A DNA stretch of 64,000 nt from Saccharothrix luteola (GTDB taxonomy: Bacteria > Actinomycetota > Actinomycetes > Mycobacteriales > Pseudonocardiaceae), in the NCBI RefSeq assembly GCF_020859565.1, contig NZ_JAJHUO010000020.1, positions 62,001 through 126,000 of the forward strand, written 5' to 3'. Position numbers and translations under genes: made by a program. Positions 15,790 to 24,532 of this stretch are shown here, one piece after another. Below the pieces are notes generated by a model. The model was not told where the DNA came from, ran no database searches, and saw only the letters and a list, made by a program, of their open reading frames with translations. Numbering within the stretch: position 1 is the first letter of the stretch; each line of letters begins with the position of its first letter.

Positions 15790-18700
15790 GTGACCGAGCA
15801 AACGGGGCCGACGACGACGGGCTCGACCGCGGCCGGACGGGTCCAGCCGACCCGCACGGCCGGCTGGCGCCTGCGCAACTGGCGACTGCCCACCAAGCTG
15901 ACGGCCGTCCTGCTGATCCCGACCATCGCCGCGGTCGCGCTCGGCGGCCTGCGCGTGAACTCCGACCTCGCCGACGCGGCCGACCTCAACCGGCTCGCGA
16001 ACCAGATCCAGCTGGAGTCGGCGGTCGCCGACCTGGTGCAGCAGTTGCAGCGCGAGCGCGACCTGAGCGCGAGCCACGTGGCGTCCGGCAAGCAGCTCGA
16101 CCGCGTGGTCCTCGACCGCCAGCTGCGCCGCGTCGAGGACACCGTCCAGGCCCTCAACGCCAAGATCGTGGACCTCAGCGCCGACCTCGACGACGAGGTG
16201 GTGACCCGGTTCCGCCGGGCGTCCAGCCAGCTCAACCGGCTCAACAGCCTCCGCAACGCGGTCCGCGAGACGCAGTACCCGTCCGACGCCGTGATGCGCA
16301 CCTACTCCGAGTCCGTGGAGAGCCTCCTCGACCTCGGCGAGCAGGCCATCGCGGGCATCAACGAGCCCGAGCTCGTGCGGCTGCACCTGGCGACCAACGC
16401 GATCGCCCGCATCAAGGAGCAGGAGTCGCGCAAGCGCGGCATCATGCTCGACGTCTTCCAGCGCGGCCAGTTCGGTCCGGGCCAGGAACGGCAGCTGCTG
16501 GCCGCGAACGCCGAGCTGGACGCGGCCCGCAACGACTTCCGCAAGTCCGCGACGGCCGACCAGGCCAAGATCTACGACGACACCGTCACCGGTCTCATCG
16601 TCGACACCGCGAACGACATGCAGGAGACGGCGCTGAACCTGGCCGCCGCCGACAAGCCGATGACGTCGCTGCGCCCGGAGAAGTGGGACATCGCGTCCAC
16701 GCTGACCGTGAACCTCACCCGGGACGTGGAGAACCTGCTGCTGGAGCAGCTGCAGAACCGCACCGACGAGCTGACCGGCGTGGCCCGCGCCGCGGCGTTC
16801 CGCGACTCCGGCATCGTGCTGGGCGCGTTGCTGCTGGCCCTGGTCATGGCGCTGTTCGTGGCCCGCTCGATCCTCAACCCCCTGCGCACGCTGCGCCGCA
16901 CCGCGCTCGCGGTGGCCGACCACGGCCTGCCCGAGGCGGTCAACCGGATCCTCGCCGACCCGAACCCGCAGGAAGCGGCGAAGACGGCCATCGCGCCGGT
17001 GCCGATCACCACCCGCGAAGAGGTCGGCCAGGTGGCCCGGGCGTTCGACGCGGTGCACGGCGAGGCCGTGCGGCTGGCCGCCGAGCAGGCCCTGCTGCGC
17101 GACAACGTCAACTCGATGTTCGTCAACCTGTCCCGCCGCTCGCAGGCCCTGGTCGAGCGCCAGCTGAACCTGATCGACCGGCTCGAGCAGGACGAGCAGG
17201 ACCCCGACCAGCTGGCCAGCCTGTTCGAGCTGGACCACCTCGCCACCCGCATGCGGCGCAACAGCGAGAACCTGCTGGTCCTGTCCGGCACGGACCTGTC
17301 CCGGCGGCTGACCCGCCCGGTCCCGGCGGCCGAGGTGCTCGGCGCCGCGGTGTCCGAGGTCGAGCAGTACGCCCGGGTGCAGGTCGGCCAGACCCCCGAG
17401 CTCACCGTCCAGGGCCGCGCGGTCAACGACCTCGTGCACCTGATCGCGGAGCTGCTGGACAACGCCACCGCGTTCTCCGACCCGGTGACGAAGGTCACCG
17501 TGCGCACCGCCCGCACCCGCAAGGGCGAGCTGGCGATCGAGATCCAGGACCGCGGCGTCGGCATGGGCGAGCAGGAGATCAACGACGCCAACGAGCGGCT
17601 GGCCGACCCGCCGGACGTGGACGTCGCGGTGTCCCGCCGGATGGGCCTGTACGTGGTCGCGCGGCTGGCCAAGCGGCACGACATCAAGGTGCGGCTGCGG
17701 TCGAACGAGGACATCGAGGGCGGCACCACCGCGCTCGTGCTCGTGCCCGACACGCTGGTCGCCTCGCCCGGCTCGATGGGCTCCCCGATGGGCGCCGAGC
17801 CCGCCTCGGCGTTCGGCGACTCCGGTTACGCGGACTCCGGGTTCGGCGACTCCGCCGGGTTCGGCGACTCCGGGTTCGGGACGACGGCGCAGCGCGCGTC
17901 CGGCATCGCCGGCGCGTTCGGCACCGGCACGGTGTCCCGCCTGGACGACGACTCGAGCTTCCCGAGCATGCCGCGCATCGAGGACGAGCCGGCGTTCCCG
18001 GTGAGCTTCGTGCAGGGCCAGGGCGAGCAGGACCCGGCCCGCGTGCCCGCCTTCGGCGAGGCGCCGGCGTTCGGGCAGGCTCCCGAGGAGTCCCCCGCCG
18101 AGGTGTCGCAGTCGTGGATGCGGCCCGCGGACGAGCGCGACGTGGAGCGGGAGCCGGAGGGCTCGTTCGGCGAGCCGACCCTGTTCACCGCCTACGAGGA
18201 CCGCTCCGAGCACGACGCCGACTACGAGCACGGCTTCGAGACCACCCAGTTCGCGCCGCTGGACAGCGGCTTCCTCATCGAGCCCGAGCCCGCACCGGAG
18301 CCCGAGCCCGCGCACCGCAACGGCTCGGCCCCGCAGGCCGCGCCCGCGGCCAGGGAGATCGATCGCGACTTGGACGCGCCGACCGAGCGGCTGCCGATCT
18401 ACGAGGCGGTCCTCTCCCAGTGGTTCCAGGCCGTGGGCAGCGAGACGTCGGCGGCGACCGCGCAGGCGGTGCCACCGGCGCCGGCCGCCGAGCCGGAGCG
18501 CGCCGCGCCCGCCGAGTCGGTGCTGCCGACCCGCAGGCCGCGCCCGATCCCGCCGGTCGCGCCCACCACGTCCGCCGACCCGCTGCCGTCGCGCGGCCTG
18601 CTCGACTCGGGCCACCACGCCCAGCCCCAGCGCGAGCAGGAGGGCGGTGCGCTGCCCCAGCGGGGCGAAGCGACGACCGATCGCGCCGAGGGCACTAGTC

Positions 18701-19143
18701 TGACCGAGGGCGGGCTGCCCAAGCGGCGGCCCGGATCGCCCAACAACCTGCCCAAGCGCGCCGCGGAGGTGTCCCGCGTGACCGAGCCCGAACCGGTCGC
18801 CGAACCCGAGCCGGCCGCACCTGCCGCCGAGGCGGTGTGGGAGTCCCCCGCCGACGAGGGTTGGCAGGCGGCACAGGCCTTGCTGAACAAGGCGCCCGAG
18901 ACCACGACACAAGCGGGTTTGCCCAAGCGGGTGCCCAAGGCTCAACTTGTGCCGGGATCCGCCGCACCGAAGCCGACGGCCTCGGAGCGGCAACCGCAGC
19001 GGCCCCCGCTGCCACCACGATCGGCTGACGCGATCCGTGGACGCATGTCGAGTCTTCAGCAGGGCGTCCGTCGAGGGCGACACGCTTTGATCGACGCTTA
19101 CGCTGGTGACATGTCGAGCCGGCAAGACGAGGAGCAGGAGTGA
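15790..19143 (+). CDS. Conservon sensor histidine kinase (nitrate/nitrite-sensing-like domain, HAMP, ATPase)
   Basis: A 1117-residue membrane protein. Transmembrane segment 1 lies at about 36-54 and segment 2 at about 340-360; between them is a helical extracytoplasmic domain of the nitrate/nitrite-sensing type (QLQRERDLSASHVASGKQLD and RKRGIMLDVFQRGQF). A HAMP region follows. A four-helix segment (SLFELDHLATRMRRNSENLL) and GHKL ATPase boxes follow: LLDNATAFSDPV near 550 and DRGVGMGE near 585. No typical phosphoacceptor histidine box is evident, as usual for this class. The C-terminal 450 residues are disordered, acidic and proline-rich with repeated LPKR/LPQR/LPTR motifs and DSGFGDS-type repeats. 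It is the first gene of a four-gene conservon; GTG 15790 precedes the conserved TEQTGP start. Confidence 0.92.
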   Translation: MTEQTGPTTTGSTAAGRVQPTRTAGWRLRNWRLPTKLTAVLLIPTIAAVALGGLRVNSDLADAADLNRLANQIQLESAVADLVQQLQRERDLSASHVASGKQLDRVVLDRQLRRVEDTVQALNAKIVDLSADLDDEVVTRFRRASSQLNRLNSLRNAVRETQYPSDAVMRTYSESVESLLDLGEQAIAGINEPELVRLHLATNAIARIKEQESRKRGIMLDVFQRGQFGPGQERQLLAANAELDAARNDFRKSATADQAKIYDDTVTGLIVDTANDMQETALNLAAADKPMTSLRPEKWDIASTLTVNLTRDVENLLLEQLQNRTDELTGVARAAAFRDSGIVLGALLLALVMALFVARSILNPLRTLRRTALAVADHGLPEAVNRILADPNPQEAAKTAIAPVPITTREEVGQVARAFDAVHGEAVRLAAEQALLRDNVNSMFVNLSRRSQALVERQLNLIDRLEQDEQDPDQLASLFELDHLATRMRRNSENLLVLSGTDLSRRLTRPVPAAEVLGAAVSEVEQYARVQVGQTPELTVQGRAVNDLVHLIAELLDNATAFSDPVTKVTVRTARTRKGELAIEIQDRGVGMGEQEINDANERLADPPDVDVAVSRRMGLYVVARLAKRHDIKVRLRSNEDIEGGTTALVLVPDTLVASPGSMGSPMGAEPASAFGDSGYADSGFGDSAGFGDSGFGTTAQRASGIAGAFGTGTVSRLDDDSSFPSMPRIEDEPAFPVSFVQGQGEQDPARVPAFGEAPAFGQAPEESPAEVSQSWMRPADERDVEREPEGSFGEPTLFTAYEDRSEHDADYEHGFETTQFAPLDSGFLIEPEPAPEPEPAHRNGSAPQAAPAAREIDRDLDAPTERLPIYEAVLSQWFQAVGSETSAATAQAVPPAPAAEPERAAPAESVLPTRRPRPIPPVAPTTSADPLPSRGLLDSGHHAQPQREQEGGALPQRGEATTDRAEGTSLTEGGLPKRRPGSPNNLPKRAAEVSRVTEPEPVAEPEPAAPAAEAVWESPADEGWQAAQALLNKAPETTTQAGLPKRVPKAQLVPGSAAPKPTASERQPQRPPLPPRSADAIRGRMSSLQQGVRRGRHALIDAYAGDMSSRQDEEQE

Positions 19144-19559
19144 CGACCGCAGCTCAGCCAGGCAGCTTTGGTTGGCTTATCACCGACTTCGTGCGCCGGG
19201 TTCCCGGTGTGGCACATTCCGTGGTCGTGTCGGCGGACGGGCTGTTGCTCGCCGGCTCGCAGGGCCTGCCCCGCGACCGCGCGGAACAGCTGTCCGCCGT
19301 GGCATCCGGGCTCGTCAGCCTCACGGCGGGCGCGGCGCGGTGCTTCGAGGCGGGCACGGTCAACCAGACCGTGGTCGAGATGGAACGGGGCTACCTGTTC
19401 CTGATGTCGATCAGCGACGGGTCGTGCCTCGCGGTGCTCGCGGCCCCGAACTGCGACATCGGCCTCGTCGCGTACGAGATGACGTTGCTGGTCGAGCGCG
19501 TGGGCCAGCAGCTCACCCCGGAGCTGCGCGCGCAGCTCCAGGGCGTGGTTCGGCGGTAG
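19140..19559 (+). CDS. Roadblock/LC7-domain protein of the conservon
   Basis: A 139-residue single-domain roadblock/LC7 protein (GWLITDFVRRVPGVAHSVVV, SADGLLLAGSQGLPRD, LTPELRAQL). In Streptomyces conservons this is the CvnB position; it is thought to act with the DUF742 protein and the small GTPase as a membrane-signalling complex, resembling MglB-type regulators. Its start overlaps the kinase stop as GTGA. The family is certain; the signal is unknown. Confidence 0.94.
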   Translation: MTTAAQPGSFGWLITDFVRRVPGVAHSVVVSADGLLLAGSQGLPRDRAEQLSAVASGLVSLTAGAARCFEAGTVNQTVVEMERGYLFLMSISDGSCLAVLAAPNCDIGLVAYEMTLLVERVGQQLTPELRAQLQGVVRR

Positions 19560-19589
19560 ATCCTCATGAGATCGTGGGGGTGAAGGTAA

Positions 19590-20348
19590 ATGGCTGAACG
19601 ATCTGGCGCCGGCGGCCGACGCTTCGGTAGGAACTTCAACTACCAGGAGTGGGCGGTCGGCGGCTTCCAATTCGCTGAGCCGGATGCCGACCCCGCACAG
19701 GACGAGGAAGCCGAGGACGCACCCAACTCGTGGCGAGGCCGCCGGGCGGAGCAGGCGCAGCGGTCACGGGTCGAAGGCACAGGGCAGGGGCAAGGCGATA
19801 TGTCTCAGCGTGAGGTTGACGACTCGTCGTACGACTACGACGACGTTCCCAACCGGTTCGACATCGACGGGTACGGCAGCGGCCTGTTCGGTGGTCCGGG
19901 AGCCGATCTCTTCGGCGCGCACGGCCTGCCGGACAGCGTGCCGGAACAGGTGCCCTACACGACGGGCCCTCAGCCGGTCGTGCGGCGCGAGGAGAACCCG
20001 GCGGCGGAGTCCGGGTCGCTGGTCCGCCCGTACACCCGGACCGGTGGCCGGACCCGGCCCGACTACGACCTCGCGATCGAGGCGCTGGTGTCGACCAGCG
20101 AGCGGGGTCTCGAACGCGACGCGGCGGTGCTCCCCGAGCACCGGTCGATCTGCGGGCTGTGCACCGACACCAGGTCGGTGGCCGAGGTCGCCGCCCACCT
20201 CCGGCTCCCGCTCGGCGTGGCCAGGGTGTTGATCGGCGACATGGCGAGCATGGGTTTGGTTTTGATTCATCAGGGTGGCTTGATCACGGGGGACAAGCCG
20301 TCCATTGATTTCCTTGAGAGGGTGCTCAGTGGGCTTCGCAGGCTCTAG
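19590..20348 (+). CDS. DUF742 protein of the conservon
   Basis: A 252-residue protein. ATG 19590 follows GAAGG. The N-terminal 140 residues are acidic and disordered (TYR/ASP-rich SSYDYDDVPNRFD) and unlike other members. The C-terminal 110 residues are the DUF742 winged-helix-like domain: LVRPYTRTGGRTRPDYDLAI, EHRSICGLCTDTRSVAEVAA, LRLPLGVARVLIGDMA, SGLRRL. A CGLC pair could bind metal. DUF742 (CvnC) proteins are always found between the roadblock and GTPase genes. The gene ends 20 bases inside the GTPase gene. Confidence 0.93.
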   Translation: MAERSGAGGRRFGRNFNYQEWAVGGFQFAEPDADPAQDEEAEDAPNSWRGRRAEQAQRSRVEGTGQGQGDMSQREVDDSSYDYDDVPNRFDIDGYGSGLFGGPGADLFGAHGLPDSVPEQVPYTTGPQPVVRREENPAAESGSLVRPYTRTGGRTRPDYDLAIEALVSTSERGLERDAAVLPEHRSICGLCTDTRSVAEVAAHLRLPLGVARVLIGDMASMGLVLIHQGGLITGDKPSIDFLERVLSGLRRL

Positions 20349-20934
20349 CCCCAACGCGGCCGATGGCGAACGGAAGCCGACGACCTCCGCGAAGATCGTG
20401 GTGGCCGGTGGCTTCGGCGTGGGCAAGACTACGTTCGTCGGTTCCGTGTCGGAGATCGTTCCGCTGACCACCGAAGCGGTGATGACCGAGGCCAGTGCCG
20501 GGGTGGACGACCTCTCGGCCACGCCGAACAAGGTCACCACGACGGTGGCCATGGACTTCGGTCGGGTGTCGTTGGACCAGGATCTGATCCTGTACTTGTT
20601 CGGCACACCGGGCCAGCACCGGTTCTGGTTCATGTGGGACGACCTGGTGAAGGGCGCGATCGGTGCGATCGTGCTGGTGGACACGCGCCGGTTGGCCGAT
20701 GCGTTCGCGTCGATCGACTTCTTCGACGATCGGCAGTTGCCGTACGTGGTCGGGGTCAACTGCTTCGACGGGTTGCTGCACCACCGCATCGAGGACGTTC
20801 GCGAGGCGCTCACGATCGACCAGTCGGTGCCGATAGTGACGTGTGACGCGCGGAACCGGCAGTCGACCAAGCAGACGCTGATCACGTTGGTGGAGCACGC
20901 CATGCGGCAGTGGATGTCGGTCCGCGCCGGTTGA
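20329..20934 (+). CDS. Small GTP-binding protein of the conservon
   Basis: A 201-residue Ras-like/MglA-like GTPase (CvnD position). Nucleotide motifs: P-loop GGFGVGKTTF at about residues 25-34, switch region TTVAMDFGRV, FGTPGQHRF as the G3 equivalent, and VGVNCFDG in place of NKxD. GTG 20329 has a ribosome site GAGAGGG 6-7 nt upstream, inside the end of the DUF742 gene. The substitution NCFD for NKxD is typical of this subfamily. It completes the kinase-roadblock-DUF742-GTPase set. Confidence 0.94.
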   Translation: MGFAGSSPNAADGERKPTTSAKIVVAGGFGVGKTTFVGSVSEIVPLTTEAVMTEASAGVDDLSATPNKVTTTVAMDFGRVSLDQDLILYLFGTPGQHRFWFMWDDLVKGAIGAIVLVDTRRLADAFASIDFFDDRQLPYVVGVNCFDGLLHHRIEDVREALTIDQSVPIVTCDARNRQSTKQTLITLVEHAMRQWMSVRAG

Positions 20935-20983
20935 TCGGTCTCGTGGTCGATCGGTGTGCGCATTGATCTGACGGCTTTCGCGC

Positions 20984-21018
20984 CGAAGGGCGGTCTCCTC
21001 GTAGGAGGCCGCCCTTCG
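20984..21018 (+). terminator. Hairpin terminator after the conservon
   Basis: A 16-bp stem (20984-20999 with 21003-21018, one G-T pair) and a 3-nt loop, 49 bp past the GTPase stop. No T-tract. It also separates the conservon from the convergent helicase-associated gene. Confidence 0.8.
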
Positions 21019-21144
21019 ACGTGCCCGAGCAGGCGGGGGTGGCCCGGCCGTTCGACGCACGGTGATGTGTGGCGCGAGCGCCGCGACTCGACGCTAAGGC
21101 GTTGCGGGTTCACCGATCAGGTGATCATCACTGCCGAACGGGTA

Positions 21145-23391
21145 TTACGCGCCGTCACCCTCGACCAGGGCGGCGGACGTGATGCGGTGCAGGGGGAACC
21201 GGCGGACCTCGCCGTAGCTGACGTCGACGCCCTCCAGCACACCACCGCCCACGACCTGCGGCGTGATCACCCGACGGGCGGCGGTGCCATGGCTGTCCAC
21301 GAAGTCGACCAGCACGCTGCGACCCTCCCGAGCCGCCCGTTGCAGCAATGCGAGCGTGGCCGAAGGTCCCGCGCCCAGGTGACCCGGCACCGAGACCCGC
21401 GCACCGCCGGTGGTCGTCGCCGCACGGTCGCCCGCCCGCACCAGCCGCACCAGCTCGTCCAACTGCTCGTCCGACGGCGCACCCGGCTGCACCGGCCGTC
21501 GCCGCCCCTTGCCCGCGATCCGCCGGCCACCGGCCCGCAGGTCCAGCACGTGACCGTCCGGGCCCTCCGCGGCGGGAGCGAAGCCGGCGCCGCGCAACCC
21601 GTCCAGCACCTCCGCCAGCGGCAACGGGCTGACCAGCACGGTCGGCGCGATCTTGCGCAGCGCCAACCGCTCGGCCTCCGCGTGCGACATCACCTCGGTG
21701 ATCAGCACGGGGTCGTCGCAGCGCAGGAACGACCCGGCCGCACCGCCCCGCAACCGGCCGTGCTTGCGCGCCGCGTCGTCGATCAGGTACGTCAACGACT
21801 GCGGCACCGGCGTGCGCGACCGGGTCTTGAACAGCTCGTGCAGGTCGGCGGCGCTGCGCCCGGCGTCGAACGCCCGCCGCACCGAGCCCTCACGCACCCG
21901 GTACACCGTGGCGCTGCCGGCCGACTCGACGTCCGCGACCAGCGCGATCTCGTCCGCCAGCTCCGGGTCCAACCGCCCGGGCGCGACGACGGTCAGGTCG
22001 GCCTGCACCAGCACGTGGTCGACCGGCGCGGGCAGCGCGTCGCCCAGCCGCTTCGCCGCCGCGCCCGGCCCCTCGGACAGCAGCGTGCGGCCCTGCGCGG
22101 TGACGGCGTTGTGCGCGAGGACGCCGACCTGCGTGCCCTCGTCCACGGTCCACCGCACCAGCTCGTCGCGCAGCCGTCCGCCACGCCGGGGCGCCCGCCA
22201 CGCCAGCACGGCGGCCAGCTCGTCGGGCTCGATCACGGCGGTGCCCGGCTCCAATGCGGCCAGCGCTTCGAGGATGCGCTTGCGGTCGCGGGGCGCGCCC
22301 GGCCGGTTCAGCTCCGGCGCCAGCGGGTTGAGCAGCCGGTCCCGGTCGTCGCGCCGCCCGATCAGCCCGGGCAGGCGGGGCAGGTCGAGCCACGCCTGCG
22401 CGAGCGTCGCCCAGCGGTGCTCGGGTGCGGCGACCAGCCACGCGTCGGTCTGCGTGGTCGGCACCCACTCGGGCTCGACGCCCTCCGTGTCGGCGACCAG
22501 GCCCGCGTTGACGACCAGCTCGACCAGCAGCGCGGCCCGCCGCTCGTCCACGTCGAGGTCCTTGGCGAGCTTGCGCAGCTCCCGCACGCCGACACCGCCC
22601 GACCTCAGCACCGCCGGCGGGTCCTCCGACCAGCTCTTGAGCAGCGTCTCGACGTGCCGGCAGAGCTCCAACGCCTCCCCGCCGCCGGTGTGGTCGACGT
22701 CGGACGGGTCGCGGCGGAACGTGGTGAGCGGCGGTTCGGTGGTCTGGATCGCGCCGAGCGGTCGGTCGCCCCGGACCTTCAGGCCGATCTCGCGGGGCAG
22801 CTCGACGGTCTGCGCGTCCCGCCGGACCAGCAGGCCGCGGGCGAGCAGCTTCTGGATCGGCGTGCGGGCGTTGGCGAGGGAGACGACCTGCGCGGCGTCC
22901 TTGGTCTGGCCGACCGGCGGACCGGCTGCGAGGGTCTGCAGGACGCGGTGCTCGTCGGGGTCGAGGGCGGTGAGGTCGGCGGTGGCGAGGCGGGGCACCG
23001 AGCGGCCCAGGCCGCAGGGGAACGGGTTGACCGCGTCACGGGTGGCGGGCGGGGTGCTGAGCGCGTGGTCGCCGCCCCAGAGCAGGGCACGGGCGCGGAG
23101 CGCGTCGAGGGGCGCGCTGATGTCGGTCGGGCCGAACAGCTCCTGCACGGCGCTGCGGCCGACCGGCGTGAGGTCGGCGTCCAGCACGAGCAGCGCTTCG
23201 AGGACCGTCAACGTCAGCGTGTCGAGGTCTTCGCAGGCCCGCGCCACGGAGGCCCGCGACCCGATGCGGGTGGCGAGCACGGTCGTGTCCGCCGGCGGGG
23301 GCGTGGCCAGGTCCGGCCGGGCGCGCAGCAGCGCCACGAGCGCGGAGTCGTCCTGCGCCCGCAGCCACTCGGCGAGGGTCGTGCCGGACAT
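21145..23391 (-). CDS. Helicase-associated protein (Helicase_C_3/WYL-type; partner of XPB)
   Basis: A 748-residue protein resembling the product I recall as Rv0862c, which neighbours the XPB gene in mycobacteria. It starts with a winged-helix region (SGTTLAEWLRAQDDSALVAL), contains an XPB/Ssl2-like helicase C-terminal domain in the middle (HVLVQADLTVVAPGRLDPEL) and ends in a WYL-like ligand-binding region (GRSVLVDFVDSHGTAARRVI and SYGEVRRFPLHRI). No Walker motifs are present, so it is not itself a helicase. ATG 23391 has TACCGT 7 nt upstream and no separated ribosome site, suggesting a leaderless message. It probably works in DNA repair or its regulation. Confidence 0.85.
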   Translation of the reverse strand: MSGTTLAEWLRAQDDSALVALLRARPDLATPPPADTTVLATRIGSRASVARACEDLDTLTLTVLEALLVLDADLTPVGRSAVQELFGPTDISAPLDALRARALLWGGDHALSTPPATRDAVNPFPCGLGRSVPRLATADLTALDPDEHRVLQTLAAGPPVGQTKDAAQVVSLANARTPIQKLLARGLLVRRDAQTVELPREIGLKVRGDRPLGAIQTTEPPLTTFRRDPSDVDHTGGGEALELCRHVETLLKSWSEDPPAVLRSGGVGVRELRKLAKDLDVDERRAALLVELVVNAGLVADTEGVEPEWVPTTQTDAWLVAAPEHRWATLAQAWLDLPRLPGLIGRRDDRDRLLNPLAPELNRPGAPRDRKRILEALAALEPGTAVIEPDELAAVLAWRAPRRGGRLRDELVRWTVDEGTQVGVLAHNAVTAQGRTLLSEGPGAAAKRLGDALPAPVDHVLVQADLTVVAPGRLDPELADEIALVADVESAGSATVYRVREGSVRRAFDAGRSAADLHELFKTRSRTPVPQSLTYLIDDAARKHGRLRGGAAGSFLRCDDPVLITEVMSHAEAERLALRKIAPTVLVSPLPLAEVLDGLRGAGFAPAAEGPDGHVLDLRAGGRRIAGKGRRRPVQPGAPSDEQLDELVRLVRAGDRAATTTGGARVSVPGHLGAGPSATLALLQRAAREGRSVLVDFVDSHGTAARRVITPQVVGGGVLEGVDVSYGEVRRFPLHRITSAALVEGDGA

Positions 23392-23398
23392 CCTCACC

Positions 23399-23404
23399 AC
23401 GGTA
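23399..23404 (-). promoter_or_regulatory. -10 element of the helicase-associated gene
   Basis: TACCGT on the minus strand, 7 nt before ATG 23391; leaderless candidate. Confidence 0.45.
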
Positions 23405-23537
23405 TATGCCGACCACCCGCACCGGGCCGCCCAGCCCCCGGTAACACCGGGGTTCGGTTCGGGTGTGTGGTGGGGAAGCATGTCCTCGCCGGACGGGCAG
23501 ATCAGCAGGATGAGGGCTGGTGGGTGGTTCGGTGCCC

Positions 23538-24128
23538 CTACCGGTAATCCTCGGGGCCGGTGGTCGGGGCGGTGGGCCAGGCGTCGCGACCGGTCAGGTG
23601 CAGGACCAGGGCGGCGATGTTCCACGCGTCGTCCGCGCCGGAGTGGTGCCTGCCCTCCAGCGGCAGGTCGGCGATCGTCAGGGCCTGCGCCATCCCCGGA
23701 CGTTTCCGCAGGCCGTGCGCCTGGGCGAACACCAGCTTCGCGTTCCAGTGCCGGTTCCCGAACGGGTACGGCACGCCCGTCGCCTGGCACTGCCGCGCGA
23801 ACTGCTTGCGGTCGTAGTCGCCCCAGCTCGCCCACGGCCGCGAACCCGCCCGGTGCTCGACGGCCAGTTGTCGGCACGCCTCGGCGAAGTCCACGCCGGT
23901 GTCCACCTCCGCCTGCGTCAGGCCGGTCAGCTCGGTGCAGAACGGGCTGACGGCGGAACGCCGCGGCCGGACCAGGATCCGGTGCTTGCCGACCCGTTCG
24001 CCCGACGCCGGGTCGACCGTGGTCAGGCCGATCTCGATGATCTCGCTGACCTGGCCGGGCGGCGGGTCGCCCGGCCAGCACGTGGCCTCGATGTCGACCA
24101 CGTTGAGCAGTGCCGTCGTGTCGCTCAC
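23538..24128 (-). CDS. 3'-5' exonuclease of the DEDDh (ERI1/KapD-like) group
   Basis: A 196-residue exonuclease domain alone. The acidic metal ligands are visible in VVDIEATCW (DIE, residues 10-12), SWGDYDRKQF (about 100) and HHSGADDAWN (H and D of the last motif, about 165). The PFCTELTGLTQ motif is typical of the ERI-1 branch, which trims RNA or DNA ends. GTG 24128 is preceded by TACCCT with a 7-nt gap and no ribosome site, so the mRNA is probably leaderless. Substrate unknown. Confidence 0.9.
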   Translation of the reverse strand: MSDTTALLNVVDIEATCWPGDPPPGQVSEIIEIGLTTVDPASGERVGKHRILVRPRRSAVSPFCTELTGLTQAEVDTGVDFAEACRQLAVEHRAGSRPWASWGDYDRKQFARQCQATGVPYPFGNRHWNAKLVFAQAHGLRKRPGMAQALTIADLPLEGRHHSGADDAWNIAALVLHLTGRDAWPTAPTTGPEDYR

Positions 24129-24135
24129 CGGCACG

Positions 24136-24141
24136 AGGGTA
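24136..24141 (-). promoter_or_regulatory. -10 element of the exonuclease gene
   Basis: TACCCT on the minus strand, 7 nt before GTG 24128; leaderless candidate. Confidence 0.45.
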
Positions 24142-24251
24142 GGGATCACACCCGTGACGTGGCTCTCGCTTTTCGCCGCCGGGCACCGCGCGTCGTCACC
24201 AGGACGGATGAGGCACACTTGTCCCGACGAAGGCACGACCGAGGAGGAACC

Positions 24252-24437
24252 GTGGCCAAGGCCCGCCCCGAGCGCATCGACCCGCACTGGCCGGAGCCGC
24301 CCGCCGACGGCAAGTACGCGGTGTCCGAGCTGGCCAGCGACGTGCAGGGCGCGTTGTCCCCGTTCGGCAAGGTCACCTTCCCGCTGCCGGTCGAAGAGCT
24401 CGGCTACCACCACCCCGTGACGGAGATCAACCGCTAG
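24252..24437 (+). CDS. Small conserved-type protein, 61 residues, function unknown
   Basis: GTG 24252 has an excellent ribosome site (GAGGAGG). The protein is soluble: AKARPERIDPHWPEPPADGK, then ASDVQGALSPFGKVTFPLPV and a C-terminal ELGYHHPVTEINR. It stands alone between the divergent exonuclease gene and malic enzyme. A small gene occurs at the matching place in mycobacteria (Rv0863, from memory), but I cannot confirm that they are related. No function can be given. Confidence 0.75.
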   Translation: MAKARPERIDPHWPEPPADGKYAVSELASDVQGALSPFGKVTFPLPVEELGYHHPVTEINR

Positions 24438-24532
24438 CCCGGATGCGCGCGGCCGTCGAGCCGCGCGCGTTCCGTATATCTGCGCGGACTACGCTCGACC
24501 CCCTCTTGAGCTGTGCTGTTCTGGGAGGTTCG

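Noticed and set aside
15715..19125. A 1136-residue open frame antisense to the conservon kinase
   Set aside because: It mirrors the GC-rich codon pattern of the real gene, has His/Arg/Gly-rich low-complexity composition and no start signal. Long antisense frames like this are usual in high-GC DNA; similar ones at 42068-44824 and 37909-38742 were dismissed likewise.
21040..21130. A possible tRNA in the region after the conservon
   Set aside because: GGTTC-like letters are present but no cloverleaf stems could be formed; no tRNA was found anywhere in the window.
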